A stretch of 10,632 nucleotides of DNA from Halieaceae bacterium (GCA_018666295.1 JABIZW010000216.1:1-10632), one strand, 5' to 3'; counted from the stretch's first letter, positions 1 to 7,481 are shown. Numbers and translations are program-made. The notes: generated from the sequence alone by a model not told the origin.

Positions 1-873
1 GCCTACTCGACCACCCTCTGATTCCTGACAGTCAGCAATGCCATTATTGTTGAGATCAATATACGTATCACCGCGCCCACCAAAGCCGGGGGCAACGGAG
101 CCCTCTTGTGAGGTTAGCCAGAACCGAGGATCCTGAACCACTGCGCGCGCAGGTCCGTTGGGATCGGGGTTGGCCAAAACCTCATCAATGCCATTGTCGC
201 GCGACCAGCTTCGATCGCCAATTGTAATGCCCTGGTCATTCTCAGAACTCAGCGTCAGAACAACATTACCGCGACCGTTATTGAAGTTTTTTCCCCAAGC
301 GACATCGACTACCGACGTTTGCCCAGCACCCGCCTCAGGGCGACCGGCTGATACGTCAATCTGGAAACCTTCAAAATCGTCTTTTAGAATAAAGTTCACA
401 ACACCTGTTACAGCGTCCGCACCGTAAACCGCAGACGCGCCACCGGTCGTCACTTGAACGCTTTTTACCAGCGCTCGCGGAATCGTACCGACGTCAACGG
501 CCTGACTGCCGCGGAAACCAGAGACGTGTCGTCGCCCATTGACCAGCGTCAGTGATCGATCGCTACCCAAACCCCTGAGGTTGAGGCTGTTTGACCCGGT
601 TGTTGAGTTCTCTGCGGTGAGCGATGACACGAGCGCGGGAATATCCGCCACAATATCAGCGATATTAATTTCACCGGAGTTACGAATATCTTCTTCCGTT
701 ACGGATTGGACGGGGACCGAAGAAATAGAGTTAGCATCAACCGGAATTCGCGATCCCGTGACGATGACCTCTTCTAACGCGTCCTGCGCTGAGACAGCGG
801 GGGACGCTGTAGCAACTGCAACCGTCAACGCTGCCAGTGCGAAACCTGGCCCTCTCGACAATGACTTGATCAT
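1..873 (-). CDS. TonB-dependent outer-membrane receptor, N-terminal part (cut by window edge)
   Basis: This is the first 291 codons of a TonB-dependent receptor; the gene runs off the left edge, so most of the beta-barrel is missing. The start is ATG at 873-871, preceded by an AAAGGAAG ribosome site. Residues 1-29 form a signal peptide ending VSA|QD. A TonB box-like stretch EEVIVTGSRI follows at 34-43. The plug domain then shows LNLRGLGSDRSLTLVNGRR and the hallmark VYGADAVTGVVNFIL. At the visible end, residues 273-284 (DLNNNGIADCQE) match the spacing of an EF-hand calcium loop. Such receptors sit in the outer membrane and import bound substrate using TonB-ExbB-ExbD energy. The substrate cannot be told from this part. 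The two serine hydrolases and the DUF3604 protein nearby are compatible with nutrient scavenging, which is inference. The family assignment is firm. Confidence 0.95.
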   Translation of the reverse strand, partial: MIKSLSRGPGFALAALTVAVATASPAVSAQDALEEVIVTGSRIPVDANSISSVPVQSVTEEDIRNSGEINIADIVADIPALVSSLTAENSTTGSNSLNLRGLGSDRSLTLVNGRRHVSGFRGSQAVDVGTIPRALVKSVQVTTGGASAVYGADAVTGVVNFILKDDFEGFQIDVSAGRPEAGAGQTSVVDVAWGKNFNNGRGNVVLTLSSENDQGITIGDRSWSRDNGIDEVLANPDPNGPARAVVQDPRFWLTSQEGSVAPGFGGRGDTYIDLNNNGIADCQESEGGRVG

Positions 874-1164
874 TTTAGCTTCCTTTAAAGTCTGGTCGCA
901 CCAACCCATCTTCTGAGCGCTTGTGCGTTTTCTTTATGTTGACTGACAAACGTGTCTGCAATACCACTTACACCTTCGAGTATATCGATGTGCACAACGG
1001 TGACAAGCCAAAGGCAGACCAAACAAAAAAAACTACTATGTTTCAATAACTTGTAAGAAATAGGCGTTTTCAAAACCCTTGAAAAAGTTCCGTTTTGACA
1101 CATTTCGCCTGTTTTATGCACTGAATCGGTGCTTCGAGCCCCCCTCAAGGGAGGTCAGCACCGC
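874..1164. other. Intergenic leader upstream of the receptor gene
   Basis: No convincing gene lies in these 291 bases. The part near 1021-1085 is rich in A and T and holds a 7-base inverted repeat (separate entry). On the minus strand a TTGAAA box followed after 17 bases by GTTATT could be a weak promoter for the receptor, leaving a leader of roughly 170 bases. An 87-codon open frame at 885-1148 (minus) has no family resemblance I recognise and is treated as chance. Confidence 0.5.
1067..1085. repeat. Inverted repeat TTTTCAA-N5-TTGAAAA, possible operator
   Basis: The arms TTTTCAA (1067-1073) and TTGAAAA (1079-1085) are perfect reverse complements separated by AACCC. The element lies about 200 bases upstream of the receptor start and overlaps the TTGAAA that could serve as its -35 box, so it could bind a dimeric regulator. 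The short 7-bp arms made only of A/T plus one C/G also allow chance occurrence. There is no T-run placed to make it a terminator on either strand. Confidence 0.3.
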
Positions 1165-1437
1165 CTATTTTTGTTCACTCTCCGACAAGGTCTTTAAACA
1201 CGTAAGCGCATCGGCAGCCTGATCGAACGGCGCGAAGATAGGGTCGTGATAGTAAGCGGCAGCGATATTGGCACTAATCGCCACCTCCGCCAGCGCCTTG
1301 GCAACGGCTGTTGTCAGTCGCACGGCATCAAGACTGGAATGAACCTTGAGGGTAATTCGTGCAAATGTGGTACTGCGCGTTGCAATGCCCCACGCATTTT
1401 CCTTGCGAAGTACTCGCGTTACACCTTCACTTTTCAA
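1165..1437 (-). pseudogene. ACT-domain protein of the DUF2241/COG3602 type, probable 5'-truncated remnant
   Basis: The 90-residue frame resembles the C-terminal half of DUF2241/ACT_7 proteins: SEGVTRVL, then ITLKVHSSLDAVRLTTAV, ALAEVAISANIAAAYYHD and a closing helix. Members I know are about 125-135 residues and carry an extra N-terminal segment with a YVF-type strand; that part is absent here. The only early start is TTG at 1437-1435, without a ribosome site, and the frame is closed upstream by TAG at 1464-1462. Usually conserved positions differ from the remembered consensus: AVGLTA reads AVRLTT, EAGIS reads EVAIS, GYYHDH reads AAYYHDP and FVP reads FAP. Loss of the N-terminus and of conserved residues together suggests decay. 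ACT domains usually bind small ligands such as amino acids; the role of this family is not established. A short but functional ACT-only protein remains possible. Confidence 0.55.
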
Positions 1438-1692
1438 TCGCCACTGGCTGAGTGTGTCGCACTAGACTGCGCTGAAAAGGCCACCACAGGCCCGAGTGGC
1501 GAAAAGTCAAAGCGCTGGTAGTCGTCAGCGAAGTGTCACTTATTCACAAGAGGAACCGAATGACGCACCGCTAGATGTATGGCATAAATCAAATACGTGC
1601 AGATGCAGAAACAACGAAACGAAACGAGGCGTTAGCGATACCCGCCGCGTAAAGAGAACAAAAACAGATCAAAAAAAGAGGCATGTAGATTG
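1438..1692. other. Intergenic region between the ACT remnant and the DUF3604 gene
   Basis: These 255 bases separate two divergent frames. The plus-strand frame at 1496-1693 encodes a strongly basic, low-complexity 65-residue product with no recognisable domain and is probably spurious. On the minus strand near 1475-1540 another frame reads DDYQRFDFSPLGPVVAF, which could be part of the lost N-terminal half of the ACT protein in a shifted frame; this is weak. Bases 1607-1680 are A-rich with a short GAAAC repetition and lead into the ribosome site of the next gene. Confidence 0.4.
1560..1588 (+). promoter_or_regulatory. Weak sigma70-like promoter candidate for the DUF3604 gene
   Basis: ATGACG at 1560-1565 and CATAAA at 1583-1588 each match four of six consensus positions and are spaced by 17 bases. 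This would give a leader of about 100 bases before the ATG at 1693. The match is modest and no regulatory site is evident around it. Confidence 0.22.
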
Positions 1693-3609
1693 ATGTCGAC
1701 AGTCAAAAAGACACTACTTCTCGCAACACCCGTGGTCATCATCTGCGGCTGGTTTGCTTACGACTACCTCATGACGAATATCACGTTTATTCCTTCAAGT
1801 GATGAAGAGCGCGCAGCGATTCGTGCTGAAGTGGCGGCCCAAGACGAGACGGCCTTCTACAAACCATCACAAAGCCCTCTGATTGTTCAACCAGTAAACC
1901 CCGTTAACAACGTCTACTTTGGGGATCTGCACATTCACTCGAGTCTATCTGCCGACGCCTACCTCTTTGGTAGCCGACGTGATCTTGACGCGACCTACCG
2001 ATTCGCCAAAGGTGAATCTGCCGCCATTGAAACGGGTGAGATCATCGAAATTACCCGCCCCTTAGACTTTGCAGCAGTCACGGATCACGCCGAGGGCTTT
2101 GGGCGAGTCATGGCGTGCCTGGAGCCGGCGACGCCCGAAATCGCAGAAGACTGTGAACTCATCAACAAACCCACACTTCTCTCATTTCTGGCGCTAAGAG
2201 CCAATGTTGAAGTCCGGCCATTGGTCGAAAATCTTAGTTACTTCGGCAATGACAAAGCCGTGGAACGGCAGTACCACCTCGATACTTGGGAAGCGATCAA
2301 GGCCGCCGCCGAGCGACACAACGAACCCGGTGTGTTTACTGCGTTTGCCGGCTATGAGTACTCCCCTGCCATGGTCGATCGCGGCAAGCATCACCGCAAC
2401 GTCATCTTTCGCACCAGTGTCACACCTGACTATGCCGTCTCCGCCTACGACGCAGACTCCGAGATTGATCTCTGGAAACAATTGGATGCGACCTGCGGTG
2501 AGGGCTGCGAGTTTCTGACCATCCCGCACAACCCCAATAAAAGCTGGGGACTGGCCTTCGCAAGTGAAACCATCGACGGTATTCCCTACACCCGGGAGGA
2601 TTGGCGCCTGCGAGAGACATTCGAGCCACTGGTTGAGATGTTCCAAATCAAGGGCAATTCAGAGTGTGCACTGGGCTTTGGTGCCACCGATGAGGAATGC
2701 GGTTTTGAGCAGTTCTTCCCTGTTTGTGACGAGGGACGGACGACACTGTGCATTCACCCCACCTCAATGGCGCGTGACGGCCTAAAGAAGGGACTAGTAC
2801 TGCAGGAATCACTCGGATTTAACCCCATGAAGTTCGGTCTCATGGCATCGACCGATACGCACAACTCGAATCCAGGTGACAGTGAAGAGTGGGACTATCG
2901 CGGCGCCAACTCCTATATGGGCTCCCCTGCTAAAAACCGGCTTCAAGATGGCATACGAGAACCTAAGGTCGCCAACCCGGGCGGGCTCGCTGCCGTGTGG
3001 GCTCGGGAAAATACCCGTGATGCATTATTTGACGCCATGAGCCGTCGAGAGGTCTATGCAACCAGCGGCACGCGCTTATCGCTTCGTCTCTTCGCAGGCG
3101 CCGACTTACCCGAGGATCTTGTCAAGACCGGCGATATCAGCGCGGCCTATGCAAGCGGCGTTCCTATGGGTGGCACAATCGACGCTGACGCCGGTGTGCC
3201 GCGGCTGTTCGTTTGGGCGACTCAAGACCCTGACCACGCTCCGTTAGCGAAGATCCAAATTATCAAGGGCTGGCTTGAAGACGGTGAGGCGCATGAACGG
3301 GTTTTTGATATCGCCTGCGCGGAAGTGAAGGTCGGTGGTAGGTGCCCTAAGACGGCAGCACCCGTCGATCTAAGCGACTGCTCGTGGTCCGATACCTCGG
3401 GGCTGCCTGAGTTACGTGCCGATTGGGTAGACCCCGACTACAACCCGTCGCATAACGCATTTTATTACGCGCGCGTCTTGCAGATACCGACTTGCCGCTG
3501 GACGACCTACGATAGCCTTCGCCTCGGGAGGGCGCCCCCAGCCGATGTCCCCGCAATAATCACGGAAATGGCTTGGAGCTCACCGGTGTGGGTCACTACT
3601 GCGGATTAA
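1693..3609 (+). CDS. DUF3604 family protein, PHP-like, membrane-anchored
   Basis: The 638-residue protein fits the DUF3604 family in length and motifs. Residues 5-27 are hydrophobic after a lysine pair, giving an N-terminal anchor or uncleaved signal, with the body probably periplasmic. Candidate metal-binding motifs resemble the PHP fold: GDLHIHSS (H80, H82), TDHAE (D131, H132), GKHH (H233, H234), IPHN (H279) and STDTHN (D388, H390). VYATSGTRL marks the last conserved block. At least ten cysteines fit an oxidising compartment. PHP proteins are metal-dependent phosphoesterases, but the DUF3604 reaction and substrate are not established. ATG at 1693 is preferred; TTG at 1690 directly before it would also work with the AAGAGG at 1676-1681. 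The stop overlaps the end of the convergent lipoprotein gene by 14 bases. The family call is confident, the function is not known. Confidence 0.9.
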   Translation: MSTVKKTLLLATPVVIICGWFAYDYLMTNITFIPSSDEERAAIRAEVAAQDETAFYKPSQSPLIVQPVNPVNNVYFGDLHIHSSLSADAYLFGSRRDLDATYRFAKGESAAIETGEIIEITRPLDFAAVTDHAEGFGRVMACLEPATPEIAEDCELINKPTLLSFLALRANVEVRPLVENLSYFGNDKAVERQYHLDTWEAIKAAAERHNEPGVFTAFAGYEYSPAMVDRGKHHRNVIFRTSVTPDYAVSAYDADSEIDLWKQLDATCGEGCEFLTIPHNPNKSWGLAFASETIDGIPYTREDWRLRETFEPLVEMFQIKGNSECALGFGATDEECGFEQFFPVCDEGRTTLCIHPTSMARDGLKKGLVLQESLGFNPMKFGLMASTDTHNSNPGDSEEWDYRGANSYMGSPAKNRLQDGIREPKVANPGGLAAVWARENTRDALFDAMSRREVYATSGTRLSLRLFAGADLPEDLVKTGDISAAYASGVPMGGTIDADAGVPRLFVWATQDPDHAPLAKIQIIKGWLEDGEAHERVFDIACAEVKVGGRCPKTAAPVDLSDCSWSDTSGLPELRADWVDPDYNPSHNAFYYARVLQIPTCRWTTYDSLRLGRAPPADVPAIITEMAWSSPVWVTTAD

Positions 3610-3949
3610 TCGGTTTGTCTTTGGCTGTATCGAGATCGAGCGTCGCTGGCTTTTTAAACACGAGTTTCTGGGGCTCCTCCTTATCGCCACCACTGGGCTC
3701 ATCCGTCTCCCATCGCGCACACCGGTCGATAGGGACATCGCCTTGCGGGTTATTGACCGTGTGAACACCACTGTAGTCACCGGATCTCATCGCCGCACGC
3801 GGCGCTACCTCCTCACTCAGGCACTTGGGAAAATACGGCGCCGTGTCCAGGCCTAACTCTTTTTCAAGCGCAGCCATTTCACGCTCTTTAACAGTGGCAC
3901 AGCCCGAGAAGACCAAGACACTTACCAACACTGTGATGCAGGCACGCAC
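3596..3949 (-). CDS. Small putative lipoprotein of unknown function
   Basis: A 117-residue product with a short signal sequence ending in the lipobox VFSGC. Cys17 would be lipidated, leaving a mature protein of about 101 residues anchored in the inner or outer membrane. The start is GTG at 3949-3947, supported by a strong GGAGGG placed nine bases upstream. The mature part begins with a charged helix (KEREMAALEKELGLD), then has two further cysteines and a proline- and lysine-rich tail. I recognise no domain. The gene is convergent with the DUF3604 gene and their 3' ends overlap by 14 bases, so it is not in an operon with it. It is divergent from the S9 peptidase gene. The signal, lipobox and ribosome site together make this a real gene despite its small size; the function is unassigned. 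Confidence 0.78.
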   Translation of the reverse strand: MRACITVLVSVLVFSGCATVKEREMAALEKELGLDTAPYFPKCLSEEVAPRAAMRSGDYSGVHTVNNPQGDVPIDRCARWETDEPSGGDKEEPQKLVFKKPATLDLDTAKDKPINPQ

Positions 3950-3957
3950 AGCAAAAG

Positions 3958-3963
3958 CCCTCC
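3958..3963 (-). promoter_or_regulatory. Ribosome binding site fixing the GTG start of the lipoprotein gene
   Basis: On the minus strand GGAGGG lies nine bases before the GTG at 3949-3947. It is one of the best ribosome sites in the window and supports GTG as the start. The ATG just upstream that overlaps this site is in another frame. Confidence 0.6.
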
Positions 3964-3978
3964 ATTTGTCTTACCGTT

Positions 3979-4007
3979 ATTTTAGTGCCGGCACCCTGTC
4001 TTTGAAA
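3979..4007 (-). promoter_or_regulatory. Promoter candidate for the lipoprotein gene
   Basis: On the minus strand TAAAAT (3984-3979) matches five of six -10 positions. It is preceded after 17 bases by TTTCAA (4007-4002), a poor -35 box. Transcription would begin about 25 bases before the GTG start. Only the -10 box is convincing. Confidence 0.3.
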
Positions 4008-4101
4008 GTCCGTTAACCAGCGCGGGAGCAGGCGGTTTTATACCCTCAGGCAGTGTCTGATTTTAGTCTGTGTGTGCGTTTCCAGTGTCGCTCGACTTTA
4101 G

Positions 4102-4110
4102 TGATATTCT
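4102..4110 (+). promoter_or_regulatory. Extended -10 promoter candidate for the S9 peptidase gene
   Basis: TGATATTCT is a TGn extended -10 element with four of six matches in the core (TATTCT, 4105-4110). No good -35 box is visible, as is allowed for extended -10 promoters. The start of transcription would be near 4117, leaving a short leader of about 27 bases before ATG 4144. Two imperfect direct repeats (CAGTGTC with TTTAGT, 4051-4067 and 4083-4102) overlap or precede it. Confidence 0.35.
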
Positions 4111-4143
4111 GGACGCAACTTCACTGATTTGAGTGTCTTTATC

Positions 4144-6216
4144 ATGCCTGTAACGCTTAGCCTCCCTTTTCGTCCGATCTACTGTTTGAGCTCAATCTTA
4201 AGTCTCGCTGCACTTTTCAGTAGCGCCGTTTTGACCGCTGAGGACTTGCCTGTTTTTAGTCCTGAAGATGTATTCGAGATCGAATACGCCAGCGACCCTC
4301 GCGTCTCGCCAGATGGATCCCAGGTCGCTTATGTTCGCGTGTCCATGGACATCATGACCGATCGCGCTCAACGCGCAATCTGGGTCGTCGACACAGACGG
4401 TACAAACCACCGCCCACTGGTCAGCGGCCAGGGCAACTTCAGCTCGCCACGTTGGTCTCCCTCCGGCGACAGGCTCGCGTACCTGTCGAATACCGAGGGT
4501 AAAACGCAACTTTTCGTGGAGTGGCTCGACGCTGGTGAAACTGCGAAGGTGACCACCCTTCCCCAGCCACCACGCGGCATCGTTTGGTCACCAGATGGCG
4601 AGCAGATCGCCTTCACTCGCCTCGTGCCTACCGCACCACCGATACTGGCAACCATGCCCGACAAACCCAAGGGCGCGACCTGGGCTGAACCCGCCACTGT
4701 CGTGGATAAAATGACCTTCAGAGTCGACGGTGGTGGCTACTTACCCTCGGGCAGTCAGCAATTATTTATCGTACCCGCCCATGGTGGCACGCCACGTCAA
4801 ATGACATCGGGCGACTTTCCCATCAGCGGTGCGGTGACTTGGACCCCCGACAGCCAATCGGTCATTTTTTCGAGTAATCGACGCGATGACGCCGAATATC
4901 ACCCTCGACAAAGCGACTTGTTCGCCGCCGCTTTACTCACGGGACAAATCACCCAGATCACCGACACGGCAGGCACTGAAGGTCGTCCAGTGGTCTCCCC
5001 CAATGGCCGGTACTTGGCCTATACCCAGACCACGGACATCCGACAGGGATACAACGGTGCCAAACTCACGATCAGAGATCTTACGACCTCAGAGAGCCGC
5101 TCGCTGACCACCGACTTCGATCGATCGGTGTCGGACATACAGTGGTCACAAGACAGTCAAAGTCTCTGGATCAGCTACACCGACTTAGGCATGGTCCGCG
5201 TGGCTAAGATTGACCTGAGAGGAAAGCTGCGCCAATCGGATATTGTGGTGGGCGGCACCGCCATAGGGCGTCCCTACACCAGCGGGAGTTTCTCCGTCGG
5301 CGGCAAGGGTCGTCTTGCCTATACGCTCGGTCGTGACGATCGACCTGCCGACGTTGCGCTAATGAGACCCGGGAAAACGCCGCTCAAGCTCACAGACCTC
5401 AATGGTGACCTTATGGGTCAACGCCAGATGACGCGCGCTGAGCGCATCACATGGCCTTCCTCACACGACGCAATGATGATCGAGGGATGGGTCATGAAAC
5501 CGCCCGGTTTCGACCCAGCAAAGACCTACCCGATGATTCTCGAGATTCATGGAGGCCCGCACTCAGCCTACGGACCCAACTACTCGACCGAAGCACAGTT
5601 ATTTGCAGCGGCGGGCTATGTGGTCCTTTACACAAATCCACGCGGGAGCACGAGTTACGGTGAGCAATTTGCCAACGAAATTGATCTCGCCTACCCCGGA
5701 TTTGACTACGACGATCTAATCTCAGGCGTCGATGCCCTCATCGACCAAGGTTATGTGGATCCCGAGCAATTATTCGTCACAGGCGGTTCAGGCGGTGGCG
5801 TATTAACAGCCTGGATTGTGGGCAAAACCGATCGTTTCCGCGCCGCCGTAGTGGCAAAGCCCGTCATCAACTGGGCGAGCTTTGTGCTTACCGCGGACCG
5901 CAACTACTTTTTCGCCACAACCTGGTTCGACGCACCACCTTGGGAAGATTACGAGAGCTACTGGACACGCTCGCCGCTCTCGTTAGTCGGTAACGTCTCA
6001 ACACCCACAATGCTTCTGACGGGAGAGTCAGACTACCGCACACCGATGAGCGAGACCGAGCAGTACTACCAGGCACTTAAGCATCGCGGTATCGACACGC
6101 TAATGGTCAGAATTCCGGGTGCGAGCCACAGTATTTACGCGCGTCCTTCAAACCTCATTGCAAAGGTTAATAACATCCTCGCCTGGTTTGACCGTTATCG
6201 CGATACGGCTCAGTAA
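4144..6216 (+). CDS. Exported S9-family serine peptidase (acylaminoacyl-peptidase/DPP-like)
   Basis: The 690-residue protein is a prolyl-oligopeptidase-family (S9) enzyme. Residues 1 to about 30 form a signal peptide (cleavage probably after VLTA). A TolB/DPP-type beta-propeller follows, with recurring blades such as VSPDGSQVAYV, WSPSGDRLAYLS and WSPDGEQIAFTR. The alpha/beta-hydrolase domain fills the last 230 or so residues. EIHGGPHSAYG supplies the oxyanion region. The likely triad is Ser549 in GGSGGG, Asp630 in GESDYRTP and His662 in GASHSI. The family cleaves short peptides near the N-terminus; the substrate here is unknown. Many relatives have GGSYGG at the nucleophile, while this one has Gly after Ser, a variant I recall from other S9 proteins. 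ATG 4144 is preferred over TTG 4129 because it starts a cleaner signal peptide; neither has a strong ribosome site. Another exported hydrolase follows after 71 bases. Confidence 0.93.
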   Translation: MPVTLSLPFRPIYCLSSILSLAALFSSAVLTAEDLPVFSPEDVFEIEYASDPRVSPDGSQVAYVRVSMDIMTDRAQRAIWVVDTDGTNHRPLVSGQGNFSSPRWSPSGDRLAYLSNTEGKTQLFVEWLDAGETAKVTTLPQPPRGIVWSPDGEQIAFTRLVPTAPPILATMPDKPKGATWAEPATVVDKMTFRVDGGGYLPSGSQQLFIVPAHGGTPRQMTSGDFPISGAVTWTPDSQSVIFSSNRRDDAEYHPRQSDLFAAALLTGQITQITDTAGTEGRPVVSPNGRYLAYTQTTDIRQGYNGAKLTIRDLTTSESRSLTTDFDRSVSDIQWSQDSQSLWISYTDLGMVRVAKIDLRGKLRQSDIVVGGTAIGRPYTSGSFSVGGKGRLAYTLGRDDRPADVALMRPGKTPLKLTDLNGDLMGQRQMTRAERITWPSSHDAMMIEGWVMKPPGFDPAKTYPMILEIHGGPHSAYGPNYSTEAQLFAAAGYVVLYTNPRGSTSYGEQFANEIDLAYPGFDYDDLISGVDALIDQGYVDPEQLFVTGGSGGGVLTAWIVGKTDRFRAAVVAKPVINWASFVLTADRNYFFATTWFDAPPWEDYESYWTRSPLSLVGNVSTPTMLLTGESDYRTPMSETEQYYQALKHRGIDTLMVRIPGASHSIYARPSNLIAKVNNILAWFDRYRDTAQ

Positions 6217-6287
6217 CCCCATTGCGAAAGTCGTTACAGATCATTAAACCCGCTAACTAGAGCAATGAAAATAATCGGAGACAAGGC

Positions 6288-7472
6288 ATGAAAGCGCTTT
6301 ACACCTTCTTGGTATTGACCATATTCACGGTGTCGGCTCAAGCCGCCACTCAGAAAGAAGTCGCAGCCTTTATCGAACGCCTAAAAGCGGGCGACTTAGA
6401 CACAAACGTACTGCTTTATCCTACAAGTGATCGTAGAATCGCATTCGCCCATGTCAATGCATGGCTGCCCACACGTCCTTTATTTGCCGCACAAACGCCC
6501 TATCCGCTGAACACCAAAATAGACCAGTCACTGGCTGACGTATCCTATCAAGTGGCGGGTGAAACGTTTTCGGTACGAGACTTCCTCGCGCGCGAGCCAC
6601 TGATGGGAATCGCGGTAGTTGAGGGCGATACCATCCGGCTCGAGCATTACGCCGAAGACCATAATCCGGAGTCTGTTTGGATTTCATTTTCGGTCACAAA
6701 ATCGTTCACCTCGACACTCATTGGTGCGGCGATAAAAGACGGATTCATCAACAGTATCGAAGACAGGGTAGCGACCTACCTCCCGCGCTTGAAGGGATCA
6801 GCCTACGGTGCTGTATCCATTAAGAACATCCTCCAAATGTCATCAGGCGTTGCCTGGAACGAGAACTACACAGACCCGAACTCCGATGTATCAAAAGCGG
6901 GGAGCCTTCAAGGCGTAGCGCTCACCGATTACCTCGGTGCACTCCCACAGAACCACGCGCCGGGCACCGTGTTTAACTACAACACCGCTGAAAGCAACCT
7001 TTTAGGCGAGGTGCTGCGGGCGGCCATTGGAAACTCGGCCACGGACTACATGAATGCGAAAGTCTGGCAAGGTTTTGGTATGGAGCACGCGGGCAACTGG
7101 ATGCAATCGGCGCCGTTTGCTGGTGAGACCGGTGGTTGTTGCATCAGCGCGTCCATTCGGGATTACGCACGCCTTGGCATCTTCGTGAAAAAAGGTGCTG
7201 TCAATGCGACGGGTGAGTCGTTGGTTCCCGACGGCTGGATGAAAGAAGCCACGTCACCGTCGAAAGGGTATGCGGGTTATGGATACAAGTGGTGGCTAGA
7301 AGGTGATGGTGCCTATGCTGCCTCAGGCATCTTCGGACAAGGCATTTACATCGACCCTCAGCGGGATGTGGTCATTTCACTCCACAGCAATGCCCCGGCC
7401 GCCGTCGACACCAACTACCATGCGCATGCAGACGCCGTCATCAAAGCGATAGCCGCCTCTTTCGACCGATAA
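6288..7472 (+). CDS. Exported serine hydrolase of the beta-lactamase (class C/esterase-like) family
   Basis: The 394-residue protein has a signal peptide (residues 1-19, ending SAQA) and a beta-lactamase/transpeptidase-like fold. Ser135-Val-Thr-Lys138 is the S-x-x-K motif carrying the nucleophile. Tyr231 in FNYNTAES is the likely YxN-type base, followed by LLGEVL as usual in the family. GGCCISASIRDYARLGIF and GIFGQGIYIDP near the C-terminus correspond to the later conserved blocks. These enzymes act on esters, amides or D-amino acid peptides; real antibiotic resistance is not implied, since this branch mostly holds esterases and uncharacterised hydrolases. The start ATG 6288 has GGAG at 6277-6280. 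It lies 71 bases behind the S9 peptidase gene in the same direction, so co-transcription is plausible. Both are exported and may act on related nutrients, which is inference. Confidence 0.92.
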   Translation: MKALYTFLVLTIFTVSAQAATQKEVAAFIERLKAGDLDTNVLLYPTSDRRIAFAHVNAWLPTRPLFAAQTPYPLNTKIDQSLADVSYQVAGETFSVRDFLAREPLMGIAVVEGDTIRLEHYAEDHNPESVWISFSVTKSFTSTLIGAAIKDGFINSIEDRVATYLPRLKGSAYGAVSIKNILQMSSGVAWNENYTDPNSDVSKAGSLQGVALTDYLGALPQNHAPGTVFNYNTAESNLLGEVLRAAIGNSATDYMNAKVWQGFGMEHAGNWMQSAPFAGETGGCCISASIRDYARLGIFVKKGAVNATGESLVPDGWMKEATSPSKGYAGYGYKWWLEGDGAYAASGIFGQGIYIDPQRDVVISLHSNAPAAVDTNYHAHADAVIKAIAASFDR

Positions 7473-7481
7473 TCCAGTGCG

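Noticed and set aside
885..1148. Minus-strand 87-codon frame with a hydrophobic centre upstream of the receptor gene
   Set aside because: No recognisable family, odd composition, and it occupies the leader region of the receptor gene; read as chance.
1141..1156. CCCCTCAAGGGAGG as a terminator behind the ACT remnant
   Set aside because: The possible stem is only about four base pairs and no T-run follows on the minus strand.
1496..1693. Plus-strand 65-codon basic frame just before the DUF3604 gene
   Set aside because: Low-complexity Arg/Lys/Thr product with no domain; it overlaps the promoter region and ribosome site of the real gene.
2194..2646. Minus-strand 150-codon frame inside the DUF3604 gene
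   Set aside because: It lies antisense within a gene with clear conserved motifs and shows no family features of its own.
6288..7472. Reading the beta-lactamase-fold protein as an antibiotic resistance gene
   Set aside because: The S-x-x-K and Tyr motifs are general to the fold; the later blocks resemble the esterase-like branch and there is no resistance context.
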